The notes beneath the pieces were generated by a model. The model searched no databases and was not told the DNA's origin. It saw only the letters and a program-made list of their open reading frames with translations. Below are positions 1 to 6,727 of a stretch of 36,995 nucleotides of DNA, piece by piece. Every line of letters starts with the position of its first letter. Within the stretch, counting starts at the first letter, position 1. Source of the stretch: an uncultured Eubacteriales bacterium (GTDB taxonomy: Bacteria; Bacillota; Clostridia; Oscillospirales; CAG-382). Made by a program: the position numbers and the translations under genes. Where the stretch lies: positions 1 to 36,995 of the forward strand of contig CAKSDR010000013.1 of assembly GCA_934446095.1 (NCBI GenBank). Reading direction: 5' to 3'.

Positions 1-1
1 T

Positions 2-78
<77 letters not shown>

Positions 79-109
79 AAAATTGTGCGACTGTAAAGCA
101 CGAAAACCT

Positions 110-135
110 AACCCCTTTAATTTTAAAGGGGTTTT
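110..135 (+). terminator. Intrinsic terminator after tRNA-Asn
   Basis: An 11-bp stem (110-120 with 123-133) built on CCCCTTT/AAAGGGG has a two-base loop and runs into TTTT. It lies 33 bp after the tRNA and fits as its terminator. Confidence 0.8.
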
Positions 136-225
136 GGTATTTTAGGAGTAAATTTCAACATACAGATTTAAGGTACAAAACTGAACAGAAGGTTTGACTA
201 CATAATTTTTATGCAAGGCATAAGG

Positions 226-253
226 TTTAACGATAATATTTATATGGTATAAG
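226..253 (+). promoter_or_regulatory. Possible weak promoter for the Nif11-type peptide
   Basis: TTTAAC (226-231) and TATAAG (248-253) are separated by 16 bp, about 95 bp before the peptide gene. The match is poor in very AT-rich DNA. The rest of 136-348 shows no gene. Confidence 0.2.
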
Positions 254-348
254 ATATAGTATCATTAATACAAGTATCCTGATTGAGAATATTGCAATAT
301 AAAAATATTGAAAAATACAAAAACTGATTATAGCAGGAGGACTACGCC

Positions 349-576
349 ATGGAAATGAACAAAGAACTTGCGGCAAAGGCAAAGACTGTTGAAGAACTTA
401 TTGCCATTGCAAAAGAAAACGGTATCGAATTGACCGAAGCAGATGCAAACAAATATTTTGAACAACTTCATTCGGAAGACAATGGTGTTTCCGATGACGA
501 ACTTGAAACTGTATCGGGCGGCGCAAACCTTAAACCGTTTATAAAGTTCACTAAAACGGATAGTTCGAAATTTTAA
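349..576 (+). CDS. Orphan Nif11-type (NHLP-like) RiPP precursor peptide
   Basis: This 75-residue peptide has the architecture of a ribosomally made, modified peptide precursor. Residues 1-56 form an acidic helical leader of the Nif11 type, with the motifs ELAAKAKTVEELIAIAKENG and VSDDELETVSGG. The double glycine G57-G58 is the expected protease/exporter cleavage point. The 17-residue tail after it is basic (four Lys), with two Thr and two Ser but no Cys. An excellent AGGAGG (335-340) sits 8 bp before the ATG. No lanthionine synthetase, radical SAM enzyme, cyclodehydratase or C39 peptidase-transporter is encoded in the window, so the precursor is an orphan here. Lack of Cys argues against a lanthipeptide core. 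The leader family is well supported; product and maturation are unknown. Confidence 0.75.
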   Translation: MEMNKELAAKAKTVEELIAIAKENGIELTEADANKYFEQLHSEDNGVSDDELETVSGGANLKPFIKFTKTDSSKF

Positions 577-706
577 TTTTATTTGCAACACAAAAGAAAA
601 AATAGTCAAATAACTTTGTAAAGGACCTTTCAAATATATATTTAAAAAATGGGAAATTTGTAAAGATTCTTCGGAGTTACAACACAAGCACATAGGCTTA
701 AGTCCA

Positions 707-752
707 AAAAGCCGGCATTTTCGAAAAATTTGAAAATGCCGGCTTTTCTTTT
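707..752 (+). terminator. Strong intrinsic terminator
   Basis: A perfect 16-bp stem (707-722 with 732-747, core GCCGGCATTTTC) with a 9-base loop is followed by a T-rich run. It lies about 130 bp after the Nif11-type gene and probably ends its transcript. The 577-706 segment between them has no credible reading frame. Confidence 0.85.
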
Positions 753-858
753 ACTTTTAAATATGGTGTAATTACACCTGTAAATTTGCAATGTTTCTAT
801 GACTGGCGGGGTAATAATAAAAAATACTGTGGGGAAGACCATGTTTGGCAATGCATAA

Positions 859-1035
859 ATGGTTTTGCGCAACAAAAGGGTGTTTTATTGTCATGATTGC
901 GGATATAATTTAAAGCATAATTTTACCTGTAAATCTTTGCGCTATTCTGTTTCACGGTTACAGCGTATTATATTTGCTTTGCAGCAGAAATTCTATAAAC
1001 TGTATGATTTTTATGGAAGCCCCCGGAAAATTTAA
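859..1035 (+). CDS. Doubtful small ORF with a Cys motif, possible gene remnant
   Basis: A 58-codon frame starts at ATG 859 and ends TAA 1035. It reads CHDCG near residue 11 and a third Cys near residue 24, a partial zinc-ribbon-like pattern, followed by a basic helical stretch. There is no clear ribosome binding site and no match that I recognise. It may be the remains of a transposase-like or zinc-ribbon gene, or a chance frame. The rest of the 753-1043 gap shows nothing else. Confidence 0.15.
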   Translation: MVLRNKRVFYCHDCGYNLKHNFTCKSLRYSVSRLQRIIFALQQKFYKLYDFYGSPRKI

Positions 1036-1043
1036 CGCAGAAT

Positions 1044-1820
1044 TTAACTCAGAAGTTTAAAACCCATTATGACAACACCGAGAACAACCAGGACAATGCC
1101 GGTTGCGCGGTTCAGAGTTTTGGGTTCTGCTTTGTTGGCAAACACTGCGGCGATTCTTGCCCATAATAATGTAAATATAATGCATAACACCAATATTAAA
1201 ATATCCGGTGCGCCGCCGATGGCAAAATGTGAAATAGCCCCAGTCAGCGCAGTGAATGTCATGATAAATACACTTGTACCTACGGCGGTTTTCAATTCAT
1301 AACCCATAACGCTCGTCAAAATCAAAAGCATCATCATTCCGCCGCCTGCTCCTATAAAACCGCAGATAAAGCCAATTAAAGCGCCGCAAATAATAGATTG
1401 AACCGCGCGCTTTTTCGCAGAAATCTGCGCCATATTTTCTTTGGTGGTCATAACGGGACGTACAATAAACTTAATTCCCAGCAAAAAAGTCATGAACACT
1501 GAAAAGCCGCCCATTGTTGTTGTGGGGAGAAGACTTGCCGCATAACTTCCGGCTACAGTAAAAAGAAGTACACTCAGCATCATGATGATGCCGTTTTTTA
1601 TGTCCAAATTTTTGTTTTTATGATATGTGTACGCCGAAACTGCACTTGCCAAAACATCTGATGACAGCGCAATTCCAACTGCCATATACGGATCAACATT
1701 TAAAAATGTTATAAGCATCGGACTGATAACGGCCGCAGCGCCCATTCCGGCAAAGCCGGTGCCCAGCCCGGCGCCCATTCCGGCAAAAAATGTTACCAGA
1801 ATTATCAATATGATTTTCAT
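1044..1820 (-). CDS. TauE/SafE family membrane transporter (putative sulfite or organosulfur/anion exporter)
   Basis: This 258-residue protein is almost wholly hydrophobic with about eight membrane segments. Two half-repeats each carry a glycine-rich stretch (GMGAGLGTGFAGMGAA near residue 15 and GFICGFIGAGGGMMMLL near 150), which is the signature of the TauE/SafE (former DUF81) family. Members move sulfite, sulfoacetate, taurine-derived or other small anions; the substrate cannot be told from sequence. The start overlaps the 3' end of the upstream marR-type gene by 4 bp (ATGA-type overlap), so the two are translationally coupled. The MarR protein most likely controls this exporter, probably in response to the exported compound or a related signal. 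Confidence 0.88.
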   Translation of the reverse strand: MKIILIILVTFFAGMGAGLGTGFAGMGAAAVISPMLITFLNVDPYMAVGIALSSDVLASAVSAYTYHKNKNLDIKNGIIMMLSVLLFTVAGSYAASLLPTTTMGGFSVFMTFLLGIKFIVRPVMTTKENMAQISAKKRAVQSIICGALIGFICGFIGAGGGMMMLLILTSVMGYELKTAVGTSVFIMTFTALTGAISHFAIGGAPDILILVLCIIFTLLWARIAAVFANKAEPKTLNRATGIVLVVLGVVIMGFKLLS

Positions 1821-2254
1821 TGTTTTTCTTCCTCCAAAATAGCTTTCATGTTTACTTCAATGATACTCAGCGCTGACAGGAAAGCCTTTGAGGTATTGTC
1901 ATCCATATTGGCAAACATTCTTTTAAAAAAGGCCTTTTGAAGTTTTTGACCCCGCGAAATAATAGGCTGTGCTTTCTCTGTGCATATTAATTCGGTTTTT
2001 CGCCGGTCCCCTTTTATCGGCTGACGTGTAAGATACCCTTCATGTACCAAACGGTCCACATTTATTGATACAAGATTTGCCTTAATGTGTCGTATTTCCA
2101 CAATTTCACCGGCTGTTTTGTATTTCGGGTTGTTTCCGAGAAACATCAGGATATCGAAAGCCGTCTGCGGCAATTTCAAGTCCTTGCAAAGAGGCTTGCA
2201 AACGGCGCTGTAGGCTAATGAAATTGTTCGCGGAATTTCAATATTTAATTGCAT
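1817..2254 (-). CDS. MarR family transcriptional regulator
   Basis: This 145-residue protein has a MarR-type winged helix. The recognition region lies at about residues 47-75 and the wing at about 80-95, marked by LVHEGYLTRQPIKGDRRKT, close to the DxRxxx(L/V)-type wing of the family. Helices at both ends would form the dimer. The ATG at 2252-2254 follows AAGGAG at good spacing. It is the first gene of a two-gene operon with the TauE-type exporter. A consensus promoter and two operator-like repeats lie directly upstream, so it probably represses itself and the exporter. The effector is unknown. Confidence 0.88.
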   Translation of the reverse strand: MQLNIEIPRTISLAYSAVCKPLCKDLKLPQTAFDILMFLGNNPKYKTAGEIVEIRHIKANLVSINVDRLVHEGYLTRQPIKGDRRKTELICTEKAQPIISRGQKLQKAFFKRMFANMDDNTSKAFLSALSIIEVNMKAILEEEKQ

Positions 2255-2266
2255 TCGGCATACTCC

Positions 2267-2293
2267 TTCATTTTTGAATGGTTCATTTTTGAA
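2267..2293 (-). promoter_or_regulatory. Tandem operator-like repeats for the MarR regulator
   Basis: TTCATTTTTGAA occurs twice, at 2267-2278 and 2282-2293, exactly 15 bp apart. Each copy has TTCA/TGAA dyad arms. The pair lies between the -10 box and the ribosome binding site of the marR-type gene, where a bound dimer would block transcription. That this regulator binds here is inferred. Confidence 0.55.
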
Positions 2294-2295
2294 GT

Positions 2296-2324
2296 ATTAT
2301 AGCATGGCATAACTTGTCTGTCAA
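2296..2324 (-). promoter_or_regulatory. Consensus promoter of the marR-tauE operon
   Basis: On the minus strand TTGACA (2324-2319) and TATAAT (2301-2296) are both perfect and separated by 17 bp. Confidence 0.85.
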
Positions 2325-2412
2325 TAGAAAAAAAGAAAAAGTTTTTTATTATCCGGTTGCCGCTATTATTATTTAAAACCATGTTTGTTTAACATGATAA
2401 TTTAATAAAGGG

Positions 2413-2440
2413 TTGATATTTGTGTTTATTATGGTAAAAT
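2413..2440 (+). promoter_or_regulatory. Probable promoter of the prolyl-tRNA editing gene
   Basis: TTGATA (2413-2418) and TAAAAT (2435-2440) are separated by 16 bp, about 70 bp upstream of the gene. It diverges from the marR promoter. Confidence 0.5.
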
Positions 2441-2512
2441 ACTGTTAAGATGTAGACGGTTAAATACAAAAGATTATACAGATAAAAAATCGGAATTTGC
2501 AAGGGAGAAACT

Positions 2513-2995
2513 ATGAAAAAAACAGACGTATATCGATATTTTGAAAAACAGAATATTCCTTATGAAATCACAGAACATAAGGCAGTTTTCAGTATAGAAG
2601 AACTGAATTCTGTCGAATTGCCATATCCCGAATGGGACGCAAAAAATTTATTCGTTCGTGATGACAAGAAACGGAATTATTACCTGATTACGGTGAAGGG
2701 AAATAAGCGCGTGGATTTAAAGGAATTCCGAAAAAGGCATGAACTCCGTGCACTTACGTTTGCGTCTCCGGATGATTTGCTTTCTGTTATGGATCTTGTA
2801 CCGGGTTCCGTTTCGCCTCTTGGAATTTTAAATGATACTGAACACCGCGTGCATTTTTATCTGGACTCGGAATTTGTCGGAAATAAAATAGGAGTACACC
2901 CGAATGACAATACTGCAACCGTATGGCTTCAGGCGGAAGATTTGATGAAGTTGATTAGGGCGCATGGCAATGAAGCGGAATTTACTGAAATGTAA
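2513..2995 (+). CDS. Prolyl-tRNA editing protein, ProX/YbaK family (PrdX-like)
   Basis: This 160-residue protein matches the free-standing INS-like editing domain family (ProX, PrdX, YbaK). Family members hydrolyse misacylated tRNA, classically alanyl-tRNA(Pro), in the cytoplasm. Characteristic features are the early stretch IPYEITEHKAVFSIEE, the basic KNLFVRDDKKRNYYLITV strand containing the tRNA-end-binding lysine, the turn VPGSVSPLGILND near residue 97, and IGVHPNDNTATVWL near the end. The ATG follows GGGAG. The upstream gene is divergent and a broken gene follows, so it is probably monocistronic. The prdX name is used in Stickland fermenters, but no proline reductase genes are visible here. 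Confidence 0.88.
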   Translation: MKKTDVYRYFEKQNIPYEITEHKAVFSIEELNSVELPYPEWDAKNLFVRDDKKRNYYLITVKGNKRVDLKEFRKRHELRALTFASPDDLLSVMDLVPGSVSPLGILNDTEHRVHFYLDSEFVGNKIGVHPNDNTATVWLQAEDLMKLIRAHGNEAEFTEM

Positions 2996-3043
2996 ATTTC
3001 GCATGATTGCAAATGAATTATATTAACTTGCGGAGGAAAAATA

Positions 3044-3148
3044 ATGATTGTTTTAATTGCCGGCGCGTCCCATACGGGCAAGACTTTGTTAGCGCAAAAA
3101 TTGCTTGAAAAGTATAAATATCCGTACTTGATGCAAAAATTTGTTTAA
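3044..3148 (+). pseudogene. Truncated P-loop ATPase/kinase gene remnant
   Basis: A good GGAGG (3032-3036) precedes ATG 3044. The first 29 residues read as the start of a P-loop kinase, with Walker A GASHTGKT at about residues 7-14. The frame then switches to unrelated residues and stops after 34 codons, where the family continues for well over 100 residues. The remainder has been lost by deletion, because the promoter of the next gene begins within 20 bp. I recall intact clostridial proteins with the same beginning, but this is from memory. A functional 34-residue peptide is unlikely. Confidence 0.65.
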
Positions 3149-3165
3149 AATTTTTCTAAAACTTA

Positions 3166-3194
3166 TTGACATTTGAAAATAACAGCATTATAAT
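3166..3194 (+). promoter_or_regulatory. Consensus promoter of the tetR-type gene
   Basis: TTGACA (3166-3171) and TATAAT (3189-3194), both perfect, have 17-bp spacing. They lie just after the truncated P-loop frame. Confidence 0.85.
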
Positions 3195-3195
3195 G

Positions 3196-3215
3196 TACCT
3201 AACGAATATTAGGTA
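3196..3215 (+). promoter_or_regulatory. Palindromic operator of the TetR regulator
   Basis: TACCTAA (3196-3202) and TTAGGTA (3209-3215) form a perfect inverted repeat around a 6-bp centre. It starts 2 bp after the -10 box and covers the start site and ribosome binding region. This is the usual place for TetR autorepression. Binding by the adjacent regulator is inferred. Confidence 0.65.
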
Positions 3216-3224
3216 GGAAGAAAT

Positions 3225-3878
3225 ATGAAACAGGAAGACACAAAAAAGAAAATACTTGAAGAAGCGCTGAGATTATTTTCAGAAAATGGGTATGATTCTG
3301 TAAGCGTTGGGGAGATTGCAAATGCCGTAGGTATTAAGGCTCCGTCACTTTATTGCCATTACGCGGGCAAACAGGCGATTTTTGAAGCCATTATCGAAGA
3401 AGTTTCCGAGAAGTACGAGCGGTATACAAATAATGTAGATATACATATGCGTGAATCAAAAAAAGATGTGAGTTTGTTTTCGGGCATTAATGAGGAACTG
3501 CTTATACATAAGGTTCATCAGATTTTTGAGTTTTCACTGCACGATGATACAATAAGCCGTTTCCGAAAGATGATGACCATAGAACAGTTTCGTACATCGC
3601 AACTTTCGAGTTTGTATACCGAACGGTATATCGACAGGATGATTGAATATCACTCCGCAATTTTTGACGCGCTTATTAAGGCGGGCGAGATTTCAAACGA
3701 AAATCCGGAAGAACTGGCTCTAATGTATGTTTCACCGATTATAATCCTGCTCGGCGTTTGCGACCGCGAACCATGGAGAGAGGAAGAATGCATAAAAAAA
3801 CTGGAAAAACATGTAAAATTGTTCTATCATACTTTTAACATAATAAACCGGAAAAGTCCGGACCAAAACGGCGGGTAA
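3225..3878 (+). CDS. TetR/AcrR family transcriptional regulator
   Basis: This 217-residue protein has a TetR N-terminal helix-turn-helix at about residues 8-52. It includes ILEEALRLFSENGYDSVSVGEIA, interrupted here for brevity only by the family pattern, and KAPSLYCHYAGKQAIFEAI with the typical LY.HY.(G/S)K signature. The C-terminal 150 residues form the helical ligand and dimer domain, with no recognisable ligand signature. GGTAGGAAG precedes the ATG. A perfect palindrome overlaps the transcription start. Eight base pairs after its stop begins a conserved unknown gene and then a membrane protein, likely its target operon. Confidence 0.9.
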   Translation: MKQEDTKKKILEEALRLFSENGYDSVSVGEIANAVGIKAPSLYCHYAGKQAIFEAIIEEVSEKYERYTNNVDIHMRESKKDVSLFSGINEELLIHKVHQIFEFSLHDDTISRFRKMMTIEQFRTSQLSSLYTERYIDRMIEYHSAIFDALIKAGEISNENPEELALMYVSPIIILLGVCDREPWREEECIKKLEKHVKLFYHTFNIINRKSPDQNGG

Positions 3879-3886
3879 ATTATGAG

Positions 3887-4363
3887 GTGATTTTCGTACC
3901 GCAAATGAATAAAGGCGGAAAATTTATATTTGGCAAATCTTTAATTTGCGAAAACGGCGAACTTCAGTTTCCGGATCAGGCAGCGCGGGAATATGACATT
4001 GCACTTGAAGGCAAAGTTTATTTGTTTACCGGAAGCAAAATAACTGGCGGATTTTGCGTTACAAGAAAAGGACTTCTCCTGCCGTCTGAGTTGGGCTGCA
4101 TTTTAACCGAAAAACCGGAACTTATGAATTACTCTTTAAGACCGGGTGAATTTTTAAGGTATAAGGGCAGAGCTTATTGCTGGACTACGATTTCAAATGA
4201 TGCAAAAATTGTTCTTTCGGATGAAATGATGAATTATTTGGATATAGAGCCAGGAAGGCAGCTTTTGTCAATCCGCAGCAGCAATATTGCTTTTACAATG
4301 GGAGCAAAAGGCCCGCTTCTGGAAAAAGCAAAAAATTTTGACGGAGAAATTCCTTTGTTTTAG
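3887..4363 (+). CDS. Conserved protein of unknown function
   Basis: This 158-residue soluble protein has no domain that I can name. Visible blocks are VPQMNKGGKFIFG at the N terminus, LFTGSKITGGFCVTRKGLLLP at about 45-65 (split into strand-turn-strand), and LLSIRSSNIAFTMGAKGPLLE near the end. Its mixed beta content and glycine turns, with a repeat-like second half (IVLSDEMMNYLDIEPGRQLLSI), suggest two AbrB-like or swapped-hairpin units, but this is weak. The GTG at 3887 was chosen because residues from there fit the conserved N terminus. An in-frame ATG at 3905 is the alternative; neither has ideal ribosome-binding spacing. It lies 8 bp after the TetR gene and is probably in its operon. Confidence 0.7.
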   Translation: MIFVPQMNKGGKFIFGKSLICENGELQFPDQAAREYDIALEGKVYLFTGSKITGGFCVTRKGLLLPSELGCILTEKPELMNYSLRPGEFLRYKGRAYCWTTISNDAKIVLSDEMMNYLDIEPGRQLLSIRSSNIAFTMGAKGPLLEKAKNFDGEIPLF

Positions 4364-4400
4364 GATTTTGCGCCGCGTATAAATTCAAAAGGAAAATACT

Positions 4401-4838
4401 ATGAAAGTGTTTAATGTTTACGGACTGATTTTTATTGCGGTAATTATGATTCCAAATATTGTTTTTGCGGTCAGGTGCAAAGACGGATTCTGCAATAAAA
4501 TGGACAATAAATATATTGAAATTGCGGAACAGATCGGAAGATTCGGCAGTTTTGGGTTTATGATATTTAATGTTCCGGGAACATGCTTCGGATGGTGGTT
4601 TGAAAAAGCGCCTGCAGTGTATCTTGCAGTAAATATAATATTGACCTGTGCCTATTGCCTGATTTGGATTATATGTTTTAATAAAAATAGCGTTTTCCGG
4701 GCATTGGCGCTGTCAGTTATTCCTTCGGTTATGTTCCTGTTCAGCGGAATTATGACAAGATCGGTATTGCTGATATTATCGTCGGTATTGTTTGCGCCGA
4801 GCCACATTATTATTTCATATAAAAACTCAAAATATTGA
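4401..4838 (+). CDS. Conserved small integral membrane protein of unknown function
   Basis: This 145-residue protein has four or five predicted membrane segments, at about residues 5-23, 47-60, 72-90, 99-117 and 118-136. Between segments 1 and 2 is a conserved polar loop with RCKDGFCNKMDN. The second segment is FGFMIFNVPG followed by an aromatic FGWWFE. AAAAGGAAAA precedes the ATG. It lies 37 bp after the unknown soluble protein and is probably in the same TetR-led transcript. No transporter or enzyme motif was seen. Confidence 0.75.
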   Translation: MKVFNVYGLIFIAVIMIPNIVFAVRCKDGFCNKMDNKYIEIAEQIGRFGSFGFMIFNVPGTCFGWWFEKAPAVYLAVNIILTCAYCLIWIICFNKNSVFRALALSVIPSVMFLFSGIMTRSVLLILSSVLFAPSHIIISYKNSKY

Positions 4839-4848
4839 TAAAACCTGC

Positions 4849-4867
4849 GCGACACGGATCGTGTCGC
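4849..4867 (+). other. Short GC-rich hairpin
   Basis: GCGACACG (4849-4856) and CGTGTCGC (4860-4867) form an 8-bp perfect stem with a 3-base loop, just after the small membrane protein gene. No adjacent T run follows, so it is either a weak terminator or an mRNA-end stabiliser. Confidence 0.4.
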
Positions 4868-4959
4868 ATGTGTGACGTACAAATTCTTTATTTTTTATAT
4901 ATCCTGTGATACGCTTTTTTTGCTGAAAAGCAAAATTAAACAAAAAGGATGTAGAAAAA

Positions 4960-5622
4960 ATGAAAAGAAACGGAAAAAAATTATTGACTTTGGGGATAGT
5001 GCTTTTGTCGGCATTTGCCTTGTGGACATTGCTTATACAAATAATAGACGTAAGACCTCTCGGGCAAAACGGAACGAATATAGGCTTTGCGGCATTTAAT
5101 ACTTGGTTTTTTGGATTAACCGGTGTGCATATGACGCTTTATACAATAACCGACTGGCTCGGGATAGTTCCGCTGCTTGTGTGCATGGCGTTCGGCATTG
5201 TCGGATTATGTCAGATGATAAAAAGAAAAAGTCTTTTGAAAGTGGATTACGATATTATCTTGCTCGGTATATATTATATTGTTGTAATAATTGGCTATTT
5301 GGCTTTTGAAATGATTCCTGTAAATTACAGACCCATTCTTATCGGCGGACGCATGGAAGCCTCATATCCGTCGTCTACAACGCTTCTTGTTTTAAGCGTT
5401 ATGCCGACGCTTGCCTTTCAGGTTAAACAAAGAGTTAAAAATGCGGCGGCAGTAAAAATAATTGTAATTTTTGCAGGCGCATTTTCGATTTTTATGGTAA
5501 TCGGAAGACTTGTTTCCGGAGTTCACTGGTTTACCGATATTTTTGGCGGGGCACTGCTCAGTGCAGGACTTTTTGAAATTTATAAAGGAACTGTTCTTGC
5601 GTGCCGCAAAAATGAAAAATAG
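4960..5622 (+). CDS. PAP2 superfamily membrane phosphatase
   Basis: This 220-residue membrane protein carries the type-2 phosphatidic acid phosphatase motifs, in shortened form. They are NYRP at residues 122-125 (motif 1 end), SYPSSTTLLV at 136-144 (motif 2, with S138-S139 in place of the usual SGH), and GRLVSGVHWFTD with R183, H189 and D193 (motif 3). Five or six membrane segments surround them. The motif 2 histidine is replaced by Ser/Thr (PSST instead of PSGH), as in several clostridial relatives. Such proteins dephosphorylate lipid phosphates or undecaprenyl pyrophosphate at the membrane face; the actual substrate is unknown. The next gene starts 15 bp later, suggesting co-transcription. 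Confidence 0.85.
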   Translation: MKRNGKKLLTLGIVLLSAFALWTLLIQIIDVRPLGQNGTNIGFAAFNTWFFGLTGVHMTLYTITDWLGIVPLLVCMAFGIVGLCQMIKRKSLLKVDYDIILLGIYYIVVIIGYLAFEMIPVNYRPILIGGRMEASYPSSTTLLVLSVMPTLAFQVKQRVKNAAAVKIIVIFAGAFSIFMVIGRLVSGVHWFTDIFGGALLSAGLFEIYKGTVLACRKNEK

Positions 5623-5637
5623 TCTGGAGGTTTGTTT

Positions 5638-6261
5638 ATGGAATTTTCCGAAAAACTTTGTGAACTCAGAAAAAATAAGGGCCTTACGCAGGAGGAACTT
5701 GCGTCTTGTTTGTATGTGTCAAGAACCGCAGTTTCAAAATGGGAGTCCGGACGGGGATATCCCGGCATTGATTCTTTGAAGGAAATATCAAAATTTTTTT
5801 CCGTATCGATTGATGAGATGCTGTCCGGAGAAAAAATAATTTCCATCGCGGAAAAAGAAAATAAATCGAATATAAGAAATATGTGCGATTTGCTTTTGGG
5901 AATCTGCGATATGTTGTATTGCGCGCTTATCATTCTGCCGCTTTATTCAAATCCCGCAGGCGGTCATATATATGCGGTAAATCTAAACACATATCTTGAA
6001 AGAATTTCGTTCTGTCATGCTGTTTATTGGACTATGTTTTCGGTTTTGCCGGCAATCGGCATTGCAAAAATATTGCTGTCGCATTTTAAATCCGCAAACG
6101 CAAAAAGTCAAAAAGCGCTGACGCTCTTTTCAATGCTGATCGGTAGTTTTACGGTGCTGTTTTTGGCGCTGACAAGAGAAGCCTACGCTATAGGCGTGTC
6201 GTTTTTGCTTTTTTTGATAAAGGGAATATTGGTTTTAAAGTATGTAAAGGCAGACGGATAA
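5638..6261 (+). CDS. XRE family regulator with a C-terminal membrane domain
   Basis: Residues 1-62 form a Cro/cI-type helix-turn-helix (CELRKNKGLTQEELASCLYV then SRTAVSKWESGRGYPGID). A polar linker leads to about four membrane helices, from about residue 80 to the end. This regulator-plus-membrane design is common in Clostridia, usually beside the membrane genes it controls. ATG 5638 was chosen because GGAGG (5626-5630) lies 7 bp upstream; a TTG two codons earlier is too close. A PAP2 phosphatase gene precedes it and a four-helix membrane protein gene follows after 23 bp. Confidence 0.87.
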   Translation: MEFSEKLCELRKNKGLTQEELASCLYVSRTAVSKWESGRGYPGIDSLKEISKFFSVSIDEMLSGEKIISIAEKENKSNIRNMCDLLLGICDMLYCALIILPLYSNPAGGHIYAVNLNTYLERISFCHAVYWTMFSVLPAIGIAKILLSHFKSANAKSQKALTLFSMLIGSFTVLFLALTREAYAIGVSFLLFLIKGILVLKYVKADG

Positions 6262-6284
6262 ATTTATAAACGGAGATGAAAAAA

Positions 6285-6707
6285 ATGAAACTTTACTTTG
6301 GAAACACAGTAACTACAGTTACTACACTTATGATTTTAGCATTGCTGATATTTATTTTTTTAACAGTGCATGATAGCGCAAACATTCAGAATTTTGGATT
6401 CAGGAGCGCTATTTTGCTTGTGTTTGGGCTTGCAGTTTGCTGCTTTGCAGCGGCAAGGGACGGACTTGATAAAACAATAGGAAATGCAATCGACGGCAGC
6501 GGCGCGCCGGGCATATTCGGGCTTGTGAGCGTACCGACGGTTGTCGGCTGCATCGGAGCATTGATTATTATTGTTGCCGCTGTTGCAACACCTATTGCAA
6601 AAACTCAGGCTGCACGCAGGGTGTGGTTTTATGTAATGTCTTCGGGAATTATTATAAAAATTGCAGTTATGGAAATTTCAAGAATTCTCATTAAGTTTAA
6701 AGGTTGA
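6285..6707 (+). CDS. Small integral membrane protein of unknown function
   Basis: This 140-residue protein has about four hydrophobic segments. A soluble stretch near the middle (RDGLDKTIGNAIDGSGAPGIFG) separates the first two segments from the last two. The ATG at 6285 was preferred over the one at 6276, because GGAG (6272-6275) abuts 6276 but lies 9 bp before 6285. It follows the membrane-anchored XRE gene directly and may be its partner or target. No family was recognised. Confidence 0.7.
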   Translation: MKLYFGNTVTTVTTLMILALLIFIFLTVHDSANIQNFGFRSAILLVFGLAVCCFAAARDGLDKTIGNAIDGSGAPGIFGLVSVPTVVGCIGALIIIVAAVATPIAKTQAARRVWFYVMSSGIIIKIAVMEISRILIKFKG

Positions 6708-6727
6708 ATTTTTTAGGGGGTAATGTT

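Noticed and set aside
4849..4867. Intrinsic terminator after the small membrane protein
   Set aside because: The stem is good but no U run follows directly, so it is listed only as a hairpin.
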